Notes: generated from the letters alone by a model not told the origin. Positions 1-10,740 are shown, counted from the first letter of the stretch. The stretch: 64,000 bases of DNA from Nitrosospira sp. Nl5 (GCF_900102495.1 NZ_FMVQ01000005.1:124001-188000); one strand, 5' to 3'. Numbers and translations are program-made.

Positions 1-132
1 AATTTAGTCGGCAACGTGCTTTAGGAGGACCATTCATGGCCCTTCTAATCAATAGAGTCCAGATAGCCAGATTAAGTTGAAACTACGACAATAAATGTAC
101 AGGGGCTTTTTTACAGCTATTGGGCCTTGTTA

Positions 133-909
133 TCATCCAAGTCTCTTCAGCTCCTTCCTAGCCGCCATATAACCCGGATAGACACGTTCCACTGTTTGCC
201 AGAATGCAGGTGAATGGTTCATCTCGATGAGGTGCGACAATTCGTGAGCCACAACATAATCCACCAGGTGGAGCGGCAATTGGATTAGCCGCCAGTTGAG
301 ATGGACAACTCCGTGTATATTACAACTGCCCCAAAGAGTTGCGGCGCGGGATAGCCGCAACCGCGGCAGCGCTACACCGAGTTTATCCGCATACAGTTCG
401 ATGCGCGCGCTGAAACACGTCAGTGCCTGACTGCGATACCATTCCATCACAATTGCTTCGATTTGCTGTGCGGTTATCGCGGATGGCAGCGGCAACTTCA
501 ACTGCCTGGCTCCAATTCCCGGATTTGCTGCTGTCCGTGCTGTTGACCGAACCATTTGCACAATTCCGTCAGCTGTTGTTGCCAGCCGCCAAGGTTCTCC
601 CAGCAGTGGGAAAATCGCGTCCTCCTCCCATACCAGCCTGCTGCATTGCCTGTTTTCCCATTCATTCAGCCTTGTCACCACCCAATCGGCTTTGTTTTGC
701 AATACCGATTCCACCCAGCGTAGCGATTCCCTTGACGGCACACGAACGGTCAAGCCGCGGCTGTCTACTCTCATCCCGATGGTTTTCCGTCTGCAGCGCT
801 TGAGGGTGTACGCCACCTCCTTGCCGTTCAGGCTGATATGACGGACTTCCCCCTTAAGCGTTGCTGGATTACCTTTCAGGAATTTAGATAAATTCTCTGC
901 TGCCGTCAT
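133..909 (-). CDS. YgjP/DUF45-family zinc metallopeptidase
   Basis: Predicted cytosolic metal-dependent peptidase of the YgjP (DUF45, SprT-like) group, 258 aa. The C-terminal half carries the zinc motif HELSH followed by a downstream His in the HSPAFW segment, the usual HExxH arrangement of the family. Basic and aromatic residues dominate the N-terminal half. It is the last gene of a minus-strand string with plsC, gmhB, glyS and glyQ, and its start lies 26 bp inside the 3' end of plsC, which suggests translational coupling. The family is widespread but its substrate is poorly known. Family call is firm; physiological role is not. Confidence 0.85.
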   Translation of the reverse strand: MTAAENLSKFLKGNPATLKGEVRHISLNGKEVAYTLKRCRRKTIGMRVDSRGLTVRVPSRESLRWVESVLQNKADWVVTRLNEWENRQCSRLVWEEDAIFPLLGEPWRLATTADGIVQMVRSTARTAANPGIGARQLKLPLPSAITAQQIEAIVMEWYRSQALTCFSARIELYADKLGVALPRLRLSRAATLWGSCNIHGVVHLNWRLIQLPLHLVDYVVAHELSHLIEMNHSPAFWQTVERVYPGYMAARKELKRLG

Positions 910-1642
910 ATTCCCTTTGATCCCGATTTCCGATATTGATCATCTCTGCTTCGATCCATCCTTCGACTCTGGCATTGAGGTCGTCCGGTTCCATTCCTGA
1001 GGGGTCTATCGGAGCACCGATGCTTACCGTAATCGTACCGGGCAGTTTAATGAAGGCGTTCTTGCCCCAGAACTCGCCCGCATTGTGTGCCACCGGTATT
1101 ACCGGCGTTGCGGTATGTGTTGCAAGCCATGCTCCGCCTATACGGTACTTGCCTTTTTTTCCAGGCGCGATCCGTGTGCCTTCCGGGAAAATGACTATCC
1201 AGAATCCCTGCTTAAGCCGGTCTTTTCCCTGCTCGACGATCTGTTTCAGTGCGGCCTTCCCTGAACTGCGGTCGATTGCGATGGGATTGGTCATCGCCAG
1301 TCCCCAGCCGAAAAACGGCACACGCAACAGCTCTTTCTTGAGCACCCACACCTGGGGCGGAAAAATCTGCTGAAACGCGAGCGTCTCCCATGCGGATTGA
1401 TGCTTGGACAGGACAATGCTTGGTGTCCGGGGAATATGCTCCGCTCCCATCACGCGATAATGGATACCGCAAATAACGCGGAGCAAAAACAACATCAGAT
1501 GCGCCCAGCCGGAAGTGATGCGATAGCGCTTGAACGGCGACAGCGGAAACGCGGCGAATACAATCACAGCATAAAGTGGCGTAATAATAATCTGCAACAG
1601 ACTGTATAGCGTCGAGCGCAGCACGGCGAGGACCATGCTCAT
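884..1642 (-). CDS. plsC: 1-acyl-sn-glycerol-3-phosphate acyltransferase (PlsC family)
   Basis: Likely transfers an acyl chain to lysophosphatidic acid to make phosphatidic acid at the inner membrane. The 252-aa protein starts with hydrophobic segments (about residues 8-30 and 45-60). It then shows the acyltransferase block I HQSAWE, where the usual HX4D acid is replaced by E, and block III FPEGTR. Its ATG overlaps the gmhB stop in an ATGA, and its 3' end overlaps the metallopeptidase gene by 26 bp. The gmhB-plsC pairing is common in betaproteobacteria. A paralogous acyltransferase with another acceptor is possible. Confidence 0.88.
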   Translation of the reverse strand: MSMVLAVLRSTLYSLLQIIITPLYAVIVFAAFPLSPFKRYRITSGWAHLMLFLLRVICGIHYRVMGAEHIPRTPSIVLSKHQSAWETLAFQQIFPPQVWVLKKELLRVPFFGWGLAMTNPIAIDRSSGKAALKQIVEQGKDRLKQGFWIVIFPEGTRIAPGKKGKYRIGGAWLATHTATPVIPVAHNAGEFWGKNAFIKLPGTITVSIGAPIDPSGMEPDDLNARVEGWIEAEMINIGNRDQREYDGSREFI

Positions 1643-2172
1643 TCCGCCAGAGCATCAACGGCCGCAGCGAGATGAGGGAATACTTTGGTATTTTCCGGCA
1701 GCCCGCCCTTCGTGCTCGTTTTTTTGCCTTTGCCGGTCAATACCAGAACGGGGAGTGCACCCGCCTCGGATGCAGCCTGTAAATCCCGCAAAGAATCGCC
1801 GACGGCCGGTACTCCATTTAACTCAAGACCAAAACGTTGCGCGATTTCCTTGAACATGCCGGTCGCGGGCTTGCGGCAATCGCACTTGTCCGTAGTGGTA
1901 TGAGGACAGAAAAACATTGCATCGACGCGTCCGCCTGCCTGATTCACCGCCTTCCACATCTTGTCATTAATGGCATTGAGCGTCGCCATGTCCAGTAGTC
2001 CCCGCCCGATGCCGGATTGATTGGTGGCCACCACTACCCGATAACCCATCTGGGTAAGGCGGGCGATCGCCTCCAGGCTACCGGGAATAGGCTTCCATTC
2101 ATCCGGTGTCTTGATGAAGGTGGCGCTGTCATAATTGATGACGCCATCGCGGTCGAGAATGATCAGTTTCAT
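1639..2172 (-). CDS. gmhB: D-glycero-beta-D-manno-heptose 1,7-bisphosphate 7-phosphatase
   Basis: HAD-superfamily phosphatase that removes the 7-phosphate of heptose bisphosphate in ADP-heptose synthesis for the LPS inner core. The 177-aa protein begins with the HAD nucleophile motif DRDGVIN. It has TNQSGIGRG as motif II and a zinc-binding stretch of the form CPH..DKCDCRKP typical of GmhB, then GDSLRDLQAA. It overlaps plsC by 4 bp (ATGA) and follows glyS after about 95 bp. Confidence 0.92.
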   Translation of the reverse strand: MKLIILDRDGVINYDSATFIKTPDEWKPIPGSLEAIARLTQMGYRVVVATNQSGIGRGLLDMATLNAINDKMWKAVNQAGGRVDAMFFCPHTTTDKCDCRKPATGMFKEIAQRFGLELNGVPAVGDSLRDLQAASEAGALPVLVLTGKGKKTSTKGGLPENTKVFPHLAAAVDALAE

Positions 2173-2267
2173 CTTAGGCAGCTAATCCTAGTGTGAGTCA
2201 AAAGTGTCGGTAAATAACCGATTCAAACGAATAAACCGTGAAGTAGCGATATCTCTGACTCACTACG

Positions 2268-4406
2268 CTAAATAGCCAACTTGGAAATATCGGCCACCCG
2301 ATTCATCGCCTGCTGCAACTGTGCCAATAGCGCAAGGCGATTGGCGCGCAAAGCGGCGTCTTCAGTATTTACCATCACATTATCAAAAAATGCATCGACA
2401 GGCATTTTCAATGCCGCAAGTTCTTGAAGAGCCGAGCTGAATTCTCCAAGCTTGAAAGCGGCCTCAGCTTTTGGCATGACCATGGTGAGCACAGCATGCA
2501 ATGCCTGCTCGGCAGGCTCTTGCAACAGCGCAACATTTACAGGGCCGCCAATCTTACTTCCAACCTTCTTCAAAATATTACCGACCCGCTTGTTGGCGGA
2601 AGCCAGGCTTCCAGCTTCAGGCAAAGCGGAAAACGCGCGTATGGCAGCAAGACGTTGGGGAATCTCGTTCAAAAATTGCGGCCGTTTTGCAATGACTGCC
2701 TCAATCTGCTGTACGGAGTACCCCTGTTCGCGCAGGTGACTGGACGTTCTTTCATAGATGAAATCAAGCAACTGATGAGATTCTGTATTGCCAAAATTAA
2801 TTTTATTATTGAATGCTCCTCTGGAAATTCCAATCATGTCTTCCAGAGAAATTTCGAGCCTCTTTTCAATCAGCATGCGAGTTACACCTAAAGCATGGCG
2901 ACGCAACGCATATGGATCCTTGTCGCCAGTCGGAATCTGACCAATGCCGAACATGCCGACCAGGGTTTCCATTTTATCCGCCAGTGCGACGCAGACGCCA
3001 GCTATATTGCGCGGCAACTCGTCGCCCGCATAGCGGGGCTTGTAGTGGTCTTCGATAGCATATGCAATATCGTCCGCCAGCCCGTCATGCTGAGCGTAGC
3101 AGCGTCCCATGATACCTTGCAACTCGGGGAATTCGCCCACCATACCGGTGAGCAAGTCTGCTTTGGATAGCATTGCCGCTTCACCCGCGTGTGCTGCAAG
3201 TTCGTTGCTGCCCAATTGCAAACCAATCGCTTGCGTGATCGCCCAGATGCGTTCTACGCGCTCGGCCTGAGTACCGAGCCTATTGTGATAAACGACCTTA
3301 TCCAGACCGGCAACACGCGAATACAGCGTCTTCTTGCGATCCTGATCAAAGAAGAATTTCGCATCGGCCAGGCGGGAACGCAGCACGCGTTCGTTGCCGC
3401 CTACTATTTGGCTTGCATCCGAGGGACGGATGTTGGAAACGATGAGAAATTTGTTGGTGAGCTTGCCGTTAACGTCGAGCAGCGGAAAATGTTTCTGGTT
3501 CGCCTTCATGGTAAGAATCAGGCATTCTTGCGGTATCTCAAGGAATGCCGCATCAAACTCCCCCACCAGCACGTTAGGCCGCTCGACCAGCGCCGTCACC
3601 TCCTCCAGCAATGCTTCATCTTCGGCGAACTTGAGGCCCTCTCCGGCGGTGGCAACGGCGAGTTGTTTCATAATCTCTGCACGGCGCGCGCCAAAGCTGG
3701 CTATGACTGCGCCTTCCGTTGCCAGTTGCTGTGCGTAACTGTCAGCATCCCGCAATACTATCGGATTGACGCTGGCCTCGAAGCGATGACCCCGGGTTTT
3801 GTTTCCGGCGGTCAATCCCAGCACTTCCACCATCGGTAAAATCTCTGCACCATGCAGCGCGACCAATCCATGCACGGGACGCACGAAACTTGCGCTATTC
3901 CAGCCATCGGCCAGTTGATAGGTCATCATCTTGGCGACCGGCAGCTTCGTGATCAAGGCATGCAGCACCTGTTGCAGGTTTACCGCCAGAGGGAATCCGG
4001 CGGATACATCAGTGTGGAATAGAAATTCTGCCTTTCCATCAAATTCCCGGGAGATGCGCTCCCCAAGAACCGAAGGGGATATCTCATCGGGATAATCACA
4101 CGTTTGCTGTAGTTTTTTACGAAATGCTTGCGTGTACTCCCCATCCGCACCAATCCCTACCGATACCGGCAGGAGCTTTACCTTGCGAGGCTTCTGTACG
4201 GCACGTTCCGGGACGTCGGTGATATGCGCTGCAAGTCTTCTGGGAGACGCAAACGTTGTCAGTTGCGCATTGCCGTCGAGGTTGTGGAGTTTTTGCAATC
4301 CTTCAAACATGAGAGCTCCAAATGACTCCCCCAACTGTTTCAGCGACTTTGGCGGCAACTCCTCGACAAGCAACTCAACGAGCAGGCTTTTGGCTGCGTG
4401 GCTCAA
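2268..4406 (-). CDS. glyS: Glycyl-tRNA synthetase beta subunit
   Basis: Beta subunit of the tetrameric (alpha2beta2) class II glycyl-tRNA synthetase, which binds tRNA-Gly and charges it together with GlyQ. The 712-aa length fits the family. Recognisable features are the N-terminal [13 protein letters not shown] segment, a DKDPYALRR motif in the central HD-like region and a C-terminal helical anticodon-binding region. The start is TTG, and its TTGA overlaps the glyQ stop codon by 4 nt, so the two subunits are probably translationally coupled for equimolar output. Confidence 0.96.
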   Translation of the reverse strand: MSHAAKSLLVELLVEELPPKSLKQLGESFGALMFEGLQKLHNLDGNAQLTTFASPRRLAAHITDVPERAVQKPRKVKLLPVSVGIGADGEYTQAFRKKLQQTCDYPDEISPSVLGERISREFDGKAEFLFHTDVSAGFPLAVNLQQVLHALITKLPVAKMMTYQLADGWNSASFVRPVHGLVALHGAEILPMVEVLGLTAGNKTRGHRFEASVNPIVLRDADSYAQQLATEGAVIASFGARRAEIMKQLAVATAGEGLKFAEDEALLEEVTALVERPNVLVGEFDAAFLEIPQECLILTMKANQKHFPLLDVNGKLTNKFLIVSNIRPSDASQIVGGNERVLRSRLADAKFFFDQDRKKTLYSRVAGLDKVVYHNRLGTQAERVERIWAITQAIGLQLGSNELAAHAGEAAMLSKADLLTGMVGEFPELQGIMGRCYAQHDGLADDIAYAIEDHYKPRYAGDELPRNIAGVCVALADKMETLVGMFGIGQIPTGDKDPYALRRHALGVTRMLIEKRLEISLEDMIGISRGAFNNKINFGNTESHQLLDFIYERTSSHLREQGYSVQQIEAVIAKRPQFLNEIPQRLAAIRAFSALPEAGSLASANKRVGNILKKVGSKIGGPVNVALLQEPAEQALHAVLTMVMPKAEAAFKLGEFSSALQELAALKMPVDAFFDNVMVNTEDAALRANRLALLAQLQQAMNRVADISKLAI

Positions 4407-5308
4407 CTGATCTTCTCCATGGATTGTTCGATCCGGTCGCGAGGTGCCATAGGGAAACCCAGGCGTTCGCGACTCTCGTAATAGGCTCTTGCTACGCTAC
4501 GGGCGAGATCGCGAATTCGTCCAATATAGGCCGCGCGCTCAGTGACCGAAATCGCCCCGCGCGCGTCCAGGAGGTTGAACGTATGCGCGGTTTTCAGTAC
4601 CTGCTCGTAAGCGGGTAATGCCAATTCCCGTTTCACCAGATAGTCGGCTTGTGCTTCGTGACTACCAAATGCGCTCAGCAAAAAATCGATATCGCTGTGC
4701 TCAAAGTTGTAGGCTGATTGCTCGACTTCGTTTTGGTGGTATATATCACTGTACAAAAGTCCTTTCGTCCAGGTGAGGTCGAACACGCTTTCCACGCCTT
4801 GCAGATACATGGCAAGCCGCTCCAGACCGTAGGTGATTTCGCCGGTAATGGGTTTGCAGTTCATGCCGCCGACTTGCTGAAAATACGTAAATTGCGTAAC
4901 TTCCATCCCGTTCAGCCATATTTCCCAGCCCAGGCCCCAAGCGCCAAGCGTTGGATTTTCCCAGTCATCCTCAACGAAGCGAATATCGTTTTGCTGCAGA
5001 TCAAAGCCGAGTTCTTTCAGCGAACCCAGGTACAGTTCGAGGATATTGGCAGGCGCGGGTTTCAGCACGGCCTGAAATTGATAGTAATGCTGCAGGCGGT
5101 TGGGGTTTTCGCCATAGCGTCCATCCTTGGGGCGACGTGTCGGCTGCACGTATGCGGCCTTCCAGGGCTCGGGGCCAAGGGCGCGAAGAAAGGTAGCGGT
5201 GTGCGAAGTGCCGGCACCTACTTCCATGTCATAGGGTTGGAGCAGCACACAACCCTGCTTATCCCAATAGTGTTGCAAGGTGAGGATAATTTCCTGGAAT
5301 GTGAACAT
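4403..5308 (-). CDS. glyQ: Glycyl-tRNA synthetase alpha subunit
   Basis: Catalytic alpha subunit of glycyl-tRNA synthetase, forming glycyl-adenylate. I place the start at the ATG at 5308 ([15 protein letters not shown]...), the standard family N-terminus, giving 301 aa. A longer reading frame to 5425 only adds unrelated residues and runs into lnt. Conserved segments include [15 protein letters not shown] and [16 protein letters not shown]. It is immediately upstream of glyS with a 4-nt overlap and 52 bp downstream of the lnt stop. Confidence 0.96.
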   Translation of the reverse strand: MFTFQEIILTLQHYWDKQGCVLLQPYDMEVGAGTSHTATFLRALGPEPWKAAYVQPTRRPKDGRYGENPNRLQHYYQFQAVLKPAPANILELYLGSLKELGFDLQQNDIRFVEDDWENPTLGAWGLGWEIWLNGMEVTQFTYFQQVGGMNCKPITGEITYGLERLAMYLQGVESVFDLTWTKGLLYSDIYHQNEVEQSAYNFEHSDIDFLLSAFGSHEAQADYLVKRELALPAYEQVLKTAHTFNLLDARGAISVTERAAYIGRIRDLARSVARAYYESRERLGFPMAPRDRIEQSMEKIS

Positions 5309-5360
5309 GAAGAACGCCTGAGAAATTGCCGTGACGGGTAACAACGATAAGGCTGGGATT

Positions 5361-6860
5361 TTACAGTTTTTTGCGCCTGCCGCGAAAAATTGGCAACAAG
5401 CTGGCGACCAGCAGCACACCGGCAAGTCCTAATGTCAAACTGTTGCCGAAACGGACATAAGGCGTTGTACCGGTGTATCCCTGCGCCATGCCGTGCAGCG
5501 CGGTCGTGGTAAACACTTCAGCTTCCTGCAATACCGTGCCGCGTTCATTGATAATGGCGGTAACGCCGGTATTGGTGGCACGCAGCATGTAACGCCCTGT
5601 CTCCAGCGCGCGCATCTGTGAAATCTGCAAGTGCTGCCGGGGACCGATGGATCGCCCGAACCAGGCGTCGTTACTGACGTTGGCAAGTAATGTGGCTTGC
5701 GGCAATTGCTTGATTATTTCTTCTCCAAATACGTCTTCATAGCAAATATTCACCGCTACTCTCTGCCCCGCCAGGTGCATGGGTTGCTGGTCAAGGCCGC
5801 CTCGCGAAAAATCCGATAGCGGGATTTTCAGTACATTGATCACCCAGCCGAATACCGGCTTCAATGGAATAAATTCGCCAAACGGAACCAAGTGATGTTT
5901 TCGGTAACTCTGATCCGGTGACGCACCGAAACTGAACATGGTATTGTAATATTCGCTGGCTCCGGCGGGCGCTTCAACCATGCCGACAAGGATATCCCCA
6001 TTATTCCGCTTGGCATGGGTCGCAAGTTGAGCCAGATAGCTTGACGGCACCTCGTCACGATAGAGCGGCACGGAAATTTCCGGCGTGATAATCAAACGGC
6101 TGCTGCTTTCCAGCGTGAGGCGGGCATACGTATCCATCGAATTGAAGAGCTGGTCTTCCCGCCATTTCATATCCTGTGAGATGTTCCCCTGCAACAGGCT
6201 TACTGTTACCGGATCACCTTGCGGTTTGGTCCAACGGATATGCTGCAAGCCGAAACCGATAATCCAGATTGCGAAAAGGAACAACGGATAGCGCCGTTTT
6301 CGAAATGGCTTTTCAAAAAACAAACATATGAGCGCCGCGCTTAGAACAAGTATCAGTGAGACACCATAGACTCCCACTATGGGAGCAAAACCTGCCAAGG
6401 GGCTGGCAGGTGCTTGCGAATATCCCAGCGTCAGCCATGGAAAGCCGGTGAACAATACGCTGCGCAGCCAATCCGAAAGTCCCCATAACGCCCCCGCGGT
6501 CGACGCCCAGAGCACCGGTATGTTGATGTGCAGCTTCGCCAGTATCCAGCCTGTCAATGCGGGGAATAATGCAAGATAGGCGCACAGAAAGAACAGCGCA
6601 AGCACAGCCATCGGCATCGGCATTGCACCGAAATCATGCAGGCTGACGTAAATCCAGGTCACCCCGGCGCTGAACATACCCATGCCGAAGGAGAAGCCTA
6701 GCAAAGCTGCGTGCAGGGGCGTCGCGCTCTTGCGCCAGAAATGGCACAAGAGCGCGAGCGTGAGAACAGGAATCGGAAAAAGGTAAAACGGCGCAAAACC
6801 GAGAACGGTAAATGCGCCGAGTAGAAAAGAAGCGGCTAATGCCGAGCGGATTGTATTCAA
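5361..6860 (-). CDS. lnt: Apolipoprotein N-acyltransferase
   Basis: Inner-membrane enzyme that adds the third acyl chain to the N-terminal cysteine of lipoproteins, the final maturation step before Lol sorting. The 499-aa protein has about six to seven N-terminal membrane segments, then a nitrilase domain. Its catalytic residues are visible as Glu in TPEISVP, Lys in [10 protein letters not shown] and Cys in [11 protein letters not shown]-terminal hydrophobic anchor follows. The start is TTG, with an in-frame stop five codons upstream, so no longer start is available. It follows the sensor kinase gene by 26 bp. The window encodes several lipoproteins that would be substrates, including LolB and the TPR protein. 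Confidence 0.94.
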   Translation of the reverse strand: MNTIRSALAASFLLGAFTVLGFAPFYLFPIPVLTLALLCHFWRKSATPLHAALLGFSFGMGMFSAGVTWIYVSLHDFGAMPMPMAVLALFFLCAYLALFPALTGWILAKLHINIPVLWASTAGALWGLSDWLRSVLFTGFPWLTLGYSQAPASPLAGFAPIVGVYGVSLILVLSAALICLFFEKPFRKRRYPLFLFAIWIIGFGLQHIRWTKPQGDPVTVSLLQGNISQDMKWREDQLFNSMDTYARLTLESSSRLIITPEISVPLYRDEVPSSYLAQLATHAKRNNGDILVGMVEAPAGASEYYNTMFSFGASPDQSYRKHHLVPFGEFIPLKPVFGWVINVLKIPLSDFSRGGLDQQPMHLAGQRVAVNICYEDVFGEEIIKQLPQATLLANVSNDAWFGRSIGPRQHLQISQMRALETGRYMLRATNTGVTAIINERGTVLQEAEVFTTTALHGMAQGYTGTTPYVRFGNSLTLGLAGVLLVASLLPIFRGRRKKL

Positions 6861-6886
6861 ATCTTCAGATGGTCATGCTTCGGTTC

Positions 6887-8041
6887 CTACCGCGGCAACA
6901 CCAACCGGAACGTTGAGCCCACATTGACTTCCGAATCTATTTCCAGCTTTCCACCCAGAAGCTTAGCCGCTTCCGATGCGATTGACAGTCCCAGTCCTAC
7001 TCCAGGTTTGCCATACGTGTCGCCACGCTTGAAGGCAAGGAATAAATGGCTCAATTTTTCAGGTGCGATTCCCGGCCCCTGGTCGCTAACGCTCAATACC
7101 CAGCCAATGTCCTCTCTATCCGAAAGGTGCCGGGCGGTTACCTTCACGCTCCCCCTTGAAGTGTATTTCACTGCGTTACCTAACAAGTTTTGCAATACCA
7201 GGGTCAGTAATCCTTCGTCGCTCGCGGCCTGAGCTTTCTCGGGCACGTCCACGTTCAATTCCAATCCCTTGGATTTGGCTTCATGCGATATCTGTTTAAC
7301 CACTTCCGAAAGCAGCAGATTCAGATCTACCAGGCCGTTCCTGAGCTCCACAGACTCCTTCCGAAGCTGCTCCGCCTGAAGCAGCCTATCCATTCCGGCA
7401 GTCGTTTGAAAGATGGCGCGTTTGATCGAATGAATATCCTTTACTGCATCCGAACATTCAGGGACGTGCGCAAGTTTTGCGGCGAGAAGCTGTAGATGAA
7501 GCGTTGCGTGATTGAGATGATTTCGAAGGTCGTGCGAGAGGAAAGAAAGGTACTTGGACTGAACCTCGGTGGAAAATTTGATCTGCTGTTGCAGGTGATC
7601 GGTGAACATGACCATTCCGCTCTGCAGGGCTGTATCAACTGCCATGTTCAAGGCAATGTTACTCTGAACATCCAATCGCTCATCCAGGGCTTCCGAGACT
7701 TGTTCAATGATCACTCTCCGGAGTAGCCTGTATTCGACGATCAGCTCTCGTACATTGTAATGCTCATGGAAGCGTGCTTCGCCATGCATTTTGCTGCCTT
7801 CCATCAGCTCACGAGTAGTGAAAGGTGTATCCGAAGCAAATGCGCTCACGATCTCTCGCAGAATCTGTGGCAGAGAGTCTCGGAGTTGCTGGAGAGTCAG
7901 TTCGTCGGCGGCAGGGAGGGTTCGCAGCACAGCAGCTTCCCACTCCAGGATAATGATATCGAACCGCGACTGCAATGCCGCCGCAAGACGAGGAAAAGCA
8001 TGATAGGCCAAAAGATCGAGTGTCAGGTCTTCCGTGGACAT
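6887..8041 (-). CDS. Orphan sensor histidine kinase
   Basis: Predicted soluble histidine kinase, 384 aa, with no transmembrane segment. Residues 1-155 are helical and resemble RsbRD-type N-terminal sensor domains. A HisKA region follows with the phosphoacceptor in SHDLRN (His170). The HATPase domain has an N-box (NLLGNAVKY) and glycine boxes (DQGPGIAP, GVGLGLSIA). No response regulator lies beside it. The gene is transcribed toward lnt with a 26-bp gap and diverges from the M23 peptidase gene. That context might hint at envelope sensing, but the signal is unknown. Confidence 0.88.
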   Translation of the reverse strand: MSTEDLTLDLLAYHAFPRLAAALQSRFDIIILEWEAAVLRTLPAADELTLQQLRDSLPQILREIVSAFASDTPFTTRELMEGSKMHGEARFHEHYNVRELIVEYRLLRRVIIEQVSEALDERLDVQSNIALNMAVDTALQSGMVMFTDHLQQQIKFSTEVQSKYLSFLSHDLRNHLNHATLHLQLLAAKLAHVPECSDAVKDIHSIKRAIFQTTAGMDRLLQAEQLRKESVELRNGLVDLNLLLSEVVKQISHEAKSKGLELNVDVPEKAQAASDEGLLTLVLQNLLGNAVKYTSRGSVKVTARHLSDREDIGWVLSVSDQGPGIAPEKLSHLFLAFKRGDTYGKPGVGLGLSIASEAAKLLGGKLEIDSEVNVGSTFRLVLPR

Positions 8042-8286
8042 AAATATTCTCTGTGAAACAATAGGAAATGCTCAGAAAGGCGGAGATGAGGATGCGCTTT
8101 ACTACTCAGATAAATTCAATGCTACTTTCCTCGCAGAAGAGTGAATCGACCGTGCCGGTCCGACAAACGTCATCAGTAAACCAATAAACTAATCATTTTT
8201 ATTGTGACGACATTAATACAGGTCTGCATTACGTAGAGAGCAAGTTATGTTAAACTTTATGTTCTCAAAACTTGGTGAGGGGAAGC

Positions 8287-9603
8287 ATGCTGGGCGACAA
8301 CATCGGCATTTTAGCGCAAAAACCGCTGACGCTGACCAAAAAAAGACTACGCTGGCTAATTCTGTTATCGAGTTTCCCCTTATTCGGGATGGTGACTGCT
8401 TTTGGTATCGCGCCTGATACTTCCCCGGAGGATATTCCTATCGAGGAAGTTATTCTCGGGCTTGATCTCCCTGAGATACTCCCGGCCTCGGATGAAAATA
8501 TGACGTTCTGGCGGCAGGAAAGCATTCAGCGGGGCGACACTATTGGGACCCTGCTTTCCCGGCTTGAAGTGAATAGTCACGATGCAGCCAATTTTCTGCG
8601 CGACACAAGGGATATCAAAGTCATGCATCAACTGGTGGCCGGCAAGATCGTCCATGTGCAGACCACCACAGCAGGCGAGTTGCGTCTGTTGCGCTACTTC
8701 CTCGGCGGCAGTGAACAGCTGGTGATAGAAAAAAGCGATGGCGTTTTCAAAGTAAGCGGACAGGCGGCCAAGCTGGAAACGCACATTCAGATGAAATCCG
8801 GTGTGATAAACAGCTCGCTCTTCGCTGCCGTCGATAGCGCGGGTGTGCCTGACAGCGTCGCCACCCAGATTGTCGATATTTTGGCGTCCGACATTGATTT
8901 TCATCGGGATTTACGCAAGGGTGACCGCTTTACCGTGGTGTATGATTCGCTCTATGGCAATGGGGAACCGGCTCGAGCCGGGCGCGTGCTAGCGGTGGAA
9001 TTCATCAACCAGGGGACGCCTCACCGGGCGGTATACTTTGAGGCGGAAAACGGGGAAAGCGGCTATTACGCACCGGACGGCAAGAGTCTGCGCAAGGCAT
9101 TTCTGCGATCGCCACTGGAATTTTCCCGCATCAGTTCCGGCTTTTCTCACGCCCGTTTCCACCCCGTTCTGAAAACCTGGCGTGCCCATCGAGGCATTGA
9201 CTATGCCGCGCCGACAGGTACGCGGGTAAAGGCCGCCGCCGATGGGATCGTGGAATTTGCGGGTTGGCAGGGTGGTTACGGCAATGTCGTTATTCTACAA
9301 CATCGGGGGCAATACTCTACCGTCTATGGTCACCTCTCGAAGTTTGCCAAAGGCCTGGGTAAAGGCCAGCGGGTCAGCCAGAGCGATATAATCGGTTATG
9401 TCGGCGCGACCGGAATGGCCACAGGCCCGCATTTGCATTACGAATTTCGCTTTAACGGTATTCAACGCGACCCGTTACGCGTGGCAATGCCCGTCGCTAA
9501 CCCTGTGGCAAGTAGAAGCATGGCCGCATTCTACGAAAGCACAAAGCCATTGATGGCGCGGCTGGATATGCTGCGTGGCACCAGCCTCGCATTCCTGGAT
9601 TAG
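8287..9603 (+). CDS. M23-family (LytM-type) peptidoglycan endopeptidase
   Basis: Predicted periplasmic or membrane-anchored murein endopeptidase of the MepM/LytM type. I choose ATG 8287 because a GAGGGGAA ribosome site sits just upstream; a TTG at 8272 is the longer alternative. The 438-aa protein has one N-terminal membrane segment (about residues 25-45), an OapA/LysM-like central part and a C-terminal M23 domain. The zinc ligands appear in HRGIDYAAPTGTRV and GPHLHYEF, with VYGHLSKF between. anmK follows 36 bp downstream, so wall cleavage and recycling genes are paired. Confidence 0.93.
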   Translation: MLGDNIGILAQKPLTLTKKRLRWLILLSSFPLFGMVTAFGIAPDTSPEDIPIEEVILGLDLPEILPASDENMTFWRQESIQRGDTIGTLLSRLEVNSHDAANFLRDTRDIKVMHQLVAGKIVHVQTTTAGELRLLRYFLGGSEQLVIEKSDGVFKVSGQAAKLETHIQMKSGVINSSLFAAVDSAGVPDSVATQIVDILASDIDFHRDLRKGDRFTVVYDSLYGNGEPARAGRVLAVEFINQGTPHRAVYFEAENGESGYYAPDGKSLRKAFLRSPLEFSRISSGFSHARFHPVLKTWRAHRGIDYAAPTGTRVKAAADGIVEFAGWQGGYGNVVILQHRGQYSTVYGHLSKFAKGLGKGQRVSQSDIIGYVGATGMATGPHLHYEFRFNGIQRDPLRVAMPVANPVASRSMAAFYESTKPLMARLDMLRGTSLAFLD

Positions 9604-9639
9604 CCTTCTAATCACTCCGAATCGGGAAATTACCCGGAA

Positions 9640-10740
9640 TTGAAAAACGCTTACTATGTCGGCGTCATGTCGGGCACCAGCCTGGATGGGATCGATGTGG
9701 TGTTAGCTGATTTTAATTCGCCGTCCCCATCTCTGTTACACACCCTTTATTTGCCCTACGGCGAGGAGTTGCGCAGCCGATTGCTGGGTATCCACCATTC
9801 GGGTCATGATGAGTTGCACCGCGCAGCCATGCTTGGCAACGAGCTTGCCCGTCATTATGCCGGGGCGGTAGTAAATTTGCTTGAAAAAAATGAAGTAGAA
9901 TCCCGGAATGTTGCCGCTATCGGGTGTCACGGCCAGACCGTGCGCCATTGCCCCCAACCGGATAGAGGCTATACCATCCAGCTATTCAATCCCGCATTGC
10001 TTGTTGAATTGACCGGCATTACCGTAGTGGCAGACTTCAGGAGCCGCGATATCGCCGCAGGCGGCCAGGGCGCTCCTCTGGTTCCGGCATTTCATCAAGT
10101 CTTGTTCAACGATTCACAAACGCATCGTGTCATTGTCAATATCGGCGGCATCGCCAATCTCACCAGTCTTCCGTATGGTGGAGATGTAACGGGATTCGAT
10201 TGCGGCCCCGGCAATATAATGATAGACGCATGGTGTTTGCGTCATACCGGAAAGGCATATGATGAAAGTGGTCTATGGGCCGGATCCGGCAACGTCATTC
10301 CGGCGTTGCTTGAGAAACTGCGGGCACTTCATTTTTTTTCTCTTCCCCCACCGAAAAGCGTCAGCAGGGAAGTATTCAGTCTGGCCTGGCTGGAGGACTG
10401 CTTATCCGGGCAAGAGAACCCGGCGGATGTGCAGGCAACGCTGCTGCAGTTGACCGTCTCAGGAATTGCTGAGTCAATATTTGCTTATTTCCCAGGTGCG
10501 ATGGAAATTTATCTGTGCGGCGGCGGGGCGCGTAACGAAACCCTGGTTACCCGGTTAAGGACAGCCTTACCAGGTAAAAAGGTGGAATTGACAGATCGGC
10601 TTGGCGTCGATGCGGACTGGCTGGAGGCGTTTGCTTTTGCCTGGTTGGCAAAACAGGCCATTCAGGGGGCTCCAGGCAATCTCCCTGCAGTAACCGGCGC
10701 CAGGGGCGCCAGATTACTCGGTGCGATTTATCCGGTTTAA
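9640..10740 (+). CDS. anmK: Anhydro-N-acetylmuramic acid kinase
   Basis: Phosphorylates and opens 1,6-anhydro-MurNAc to MurNAc-6-phosphate during peptidoglycan recycling. The 366-aa length is typical. The N-terminal ATPase motif GVMSGTSLDGID, the IGCHGQTVRH segment and GFDCGPGNIMID are characteristic of AnmK, and CGGGARN near the C-terminus contributes to the nucleotide site. The start is TTG at 9640. It lies directly downstream of the M23 endopeptidase gene and converges on erpA with a 48-bp gap. Confidence 0.95.
   Translation: MKNAYYVGVMSGTSLDGIDVVLADFNSPSPSLLHTLYLPYGEELRSRLLGIHHSGHDELHRAAMLGNELARHYAGAVVNLLEKNEVESRNVAAIGCHGQTVRHCPQPDRGYTIQLFNPALLVELTGITVVADFRSRDIAAGGQGAPLVPAFHQVLFNDSQTHRVIVNIGGIANLTSLPYGGDVTGFDCGPGNIMIDAWCLRHTGKAYDESGLWAGSGNVIPALLEKLRALHFFSLPPPKSVSREVFSLAWLEDCLSGQENPADVQATLLQLTVSGIAESIFAYFPGAMEIYLCGGGARNETLVTRLRTALPGKKVELTDRLGVDADWLEAFAFAWLAKQAIQGAPGNLPAVTGARGARLLGAIYPV

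Noticed and set aside
36-80. Short frame with an AGGAGG-like site at the left edge
   Set aside because: It stops after 14 codons and has no recognisable product.
2189-2265. Inverted GTGAGTCA / TGACTCAC between gmhB and glyS
   Set aside because: Only 8 bp with a loop of about 55 nt and no T-run; could be chance.
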